From positions 1 to 5,067 of the forward strand of contig CAZGKE010000211.1 in assembly GCA_964526035.1 (NCBI GenBank): a DNA stretch of 5,067 bases. The letters are read 5' to 3'. Positions 5,066 to 5,067 of this stretch are shown here, one piece after another. The notes under the pieces are model-generated. The model saw only the letters and a program-made list of their open reading frames with translations. It made no database searches and had not been told where the DNA came from. How positions within the stretch are numbered: position 1 is the first letter of the stretch; every line of letters begins with the position of its first letter. Position numbers and translations under genes: made by a program. The DNA is from DAOMOD01 sp964526035. GTDB lineage: Bacteria > Pseudomonadota > Gammaproteobacteria > Xanthomonadales > BPKI01.

Positions 5066-5067
5066 GG

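Larger units (their letters stand above)
3128..5067 (-). mobile_element. IS1634-type insertion sequence, apparently complete or nearly so
   Basis: The element is built around the transposase gene at 3205-4911. Candidate ends are CTGAAGTTCC at 3128-3137 and, on the opposite strand, CCGAAGTTCC at 5067-5058: nine of ten positions match as a terminal inverted repeat, with scattered matches further in. The resulting length of about 1.94 kb suits a transposase of 568 residues with short flanks, as in the IS1634 group. It also contains an upstream terminator-like structure and a downstream hairpin. The right end coincides with the window edge, so neither a target duplication nor a longer repeat can be checked. 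The presence of an IS is certain; the exact ends are not. Confidence 0.55.
4961..5067. other. Right flank with short open frames on both strands
   Basis: On the minus strand a frame is open from the window edge to a TAA at 4963-4961 (34 codons, ending GGAFFNARYVAM). On the plus strand an ATG at 4965 opens a frame that runs to the edge (34 codons, starting MATYRALKKAPPS). Neither has a convincing ribosome binding site or a family I recognise. If the element's right end is at the edge, both are non-coding leader DNA of the insertion sequence. If not, one of them could be the end or start of a neighbouring gene. Confidence 0.3.

Noticed and set aside
1..5067. CRISPR array, tRNA or rRNA genes, riboswitch
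   Set aside because: No regularly spaced repeats, no cloverleaf-like or rRNA-like sequence, and no long structured leader were found. The only repeats are short and local.

Overview
The window is GC-rich, probably proteobacterial chromosomal DNA. The promoter style (for example GGCTAGAATG) and the codon use would suit a betaproteobacterium, but that placement is inference. It splits into two parts: an accessory operon reading rightward (about 217-3127), and an insertion sequence reading leftward that fills most of the remainder (about 3128-5067).

Region by region. Bases 1-216 hold no gene I can support. They carry three CAGGGTTTG repeats and several open but unconvincing frames. Bases 217-252 form an AT-rich promoter island with an 8-bp direct repeat and a near-palindrome over the -10 region. 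A small MerR-type regulator follows (253-672). Its TGA overlaps the ATG of an 800-residue VIT + von Willebrand factor A (VWA) protein (669-3071) with intact MIDAS metal-site residues, no signal peptide or membrane segment, and an unrecognised helical C-terminal region. That gene's TGA overlaps the GTG of a third frame, which has a strong ribosome binding site (GGAGGAG). The third frame runs only about 20 codons before it appears to be cut by the insertion sequence.

The insertion sequence carries a full-length IS1634/IS4-type DDE transposase (3205-4911, minus strand). It has its own promoter, a candidate terminator upstream that blocks read-in, a strong hairpin downstream, and short candidate terminal inverted repeats (GAAGTTCC at 3130-3137 against GGAACTTC at 5058-5065). 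If those ends are right, the element is about 1.94 kb and ends at or within a few bases of the window edge.

How it works together: the two stop/start overlaps imply that MerR, VIT-VWA and the third product were made together, with the MerR protein probably controlling its own operon. The insertion seems to have broken the operon after its second gene. The remainder of the third gene would therefore lie just beyond position 5067, and the missing partner is the most useful thing to recover. The promoters of both merR and the transposase gene place the predicted transcription start at or within a few bases of the start codon, so both mRNAs may be leaderless.
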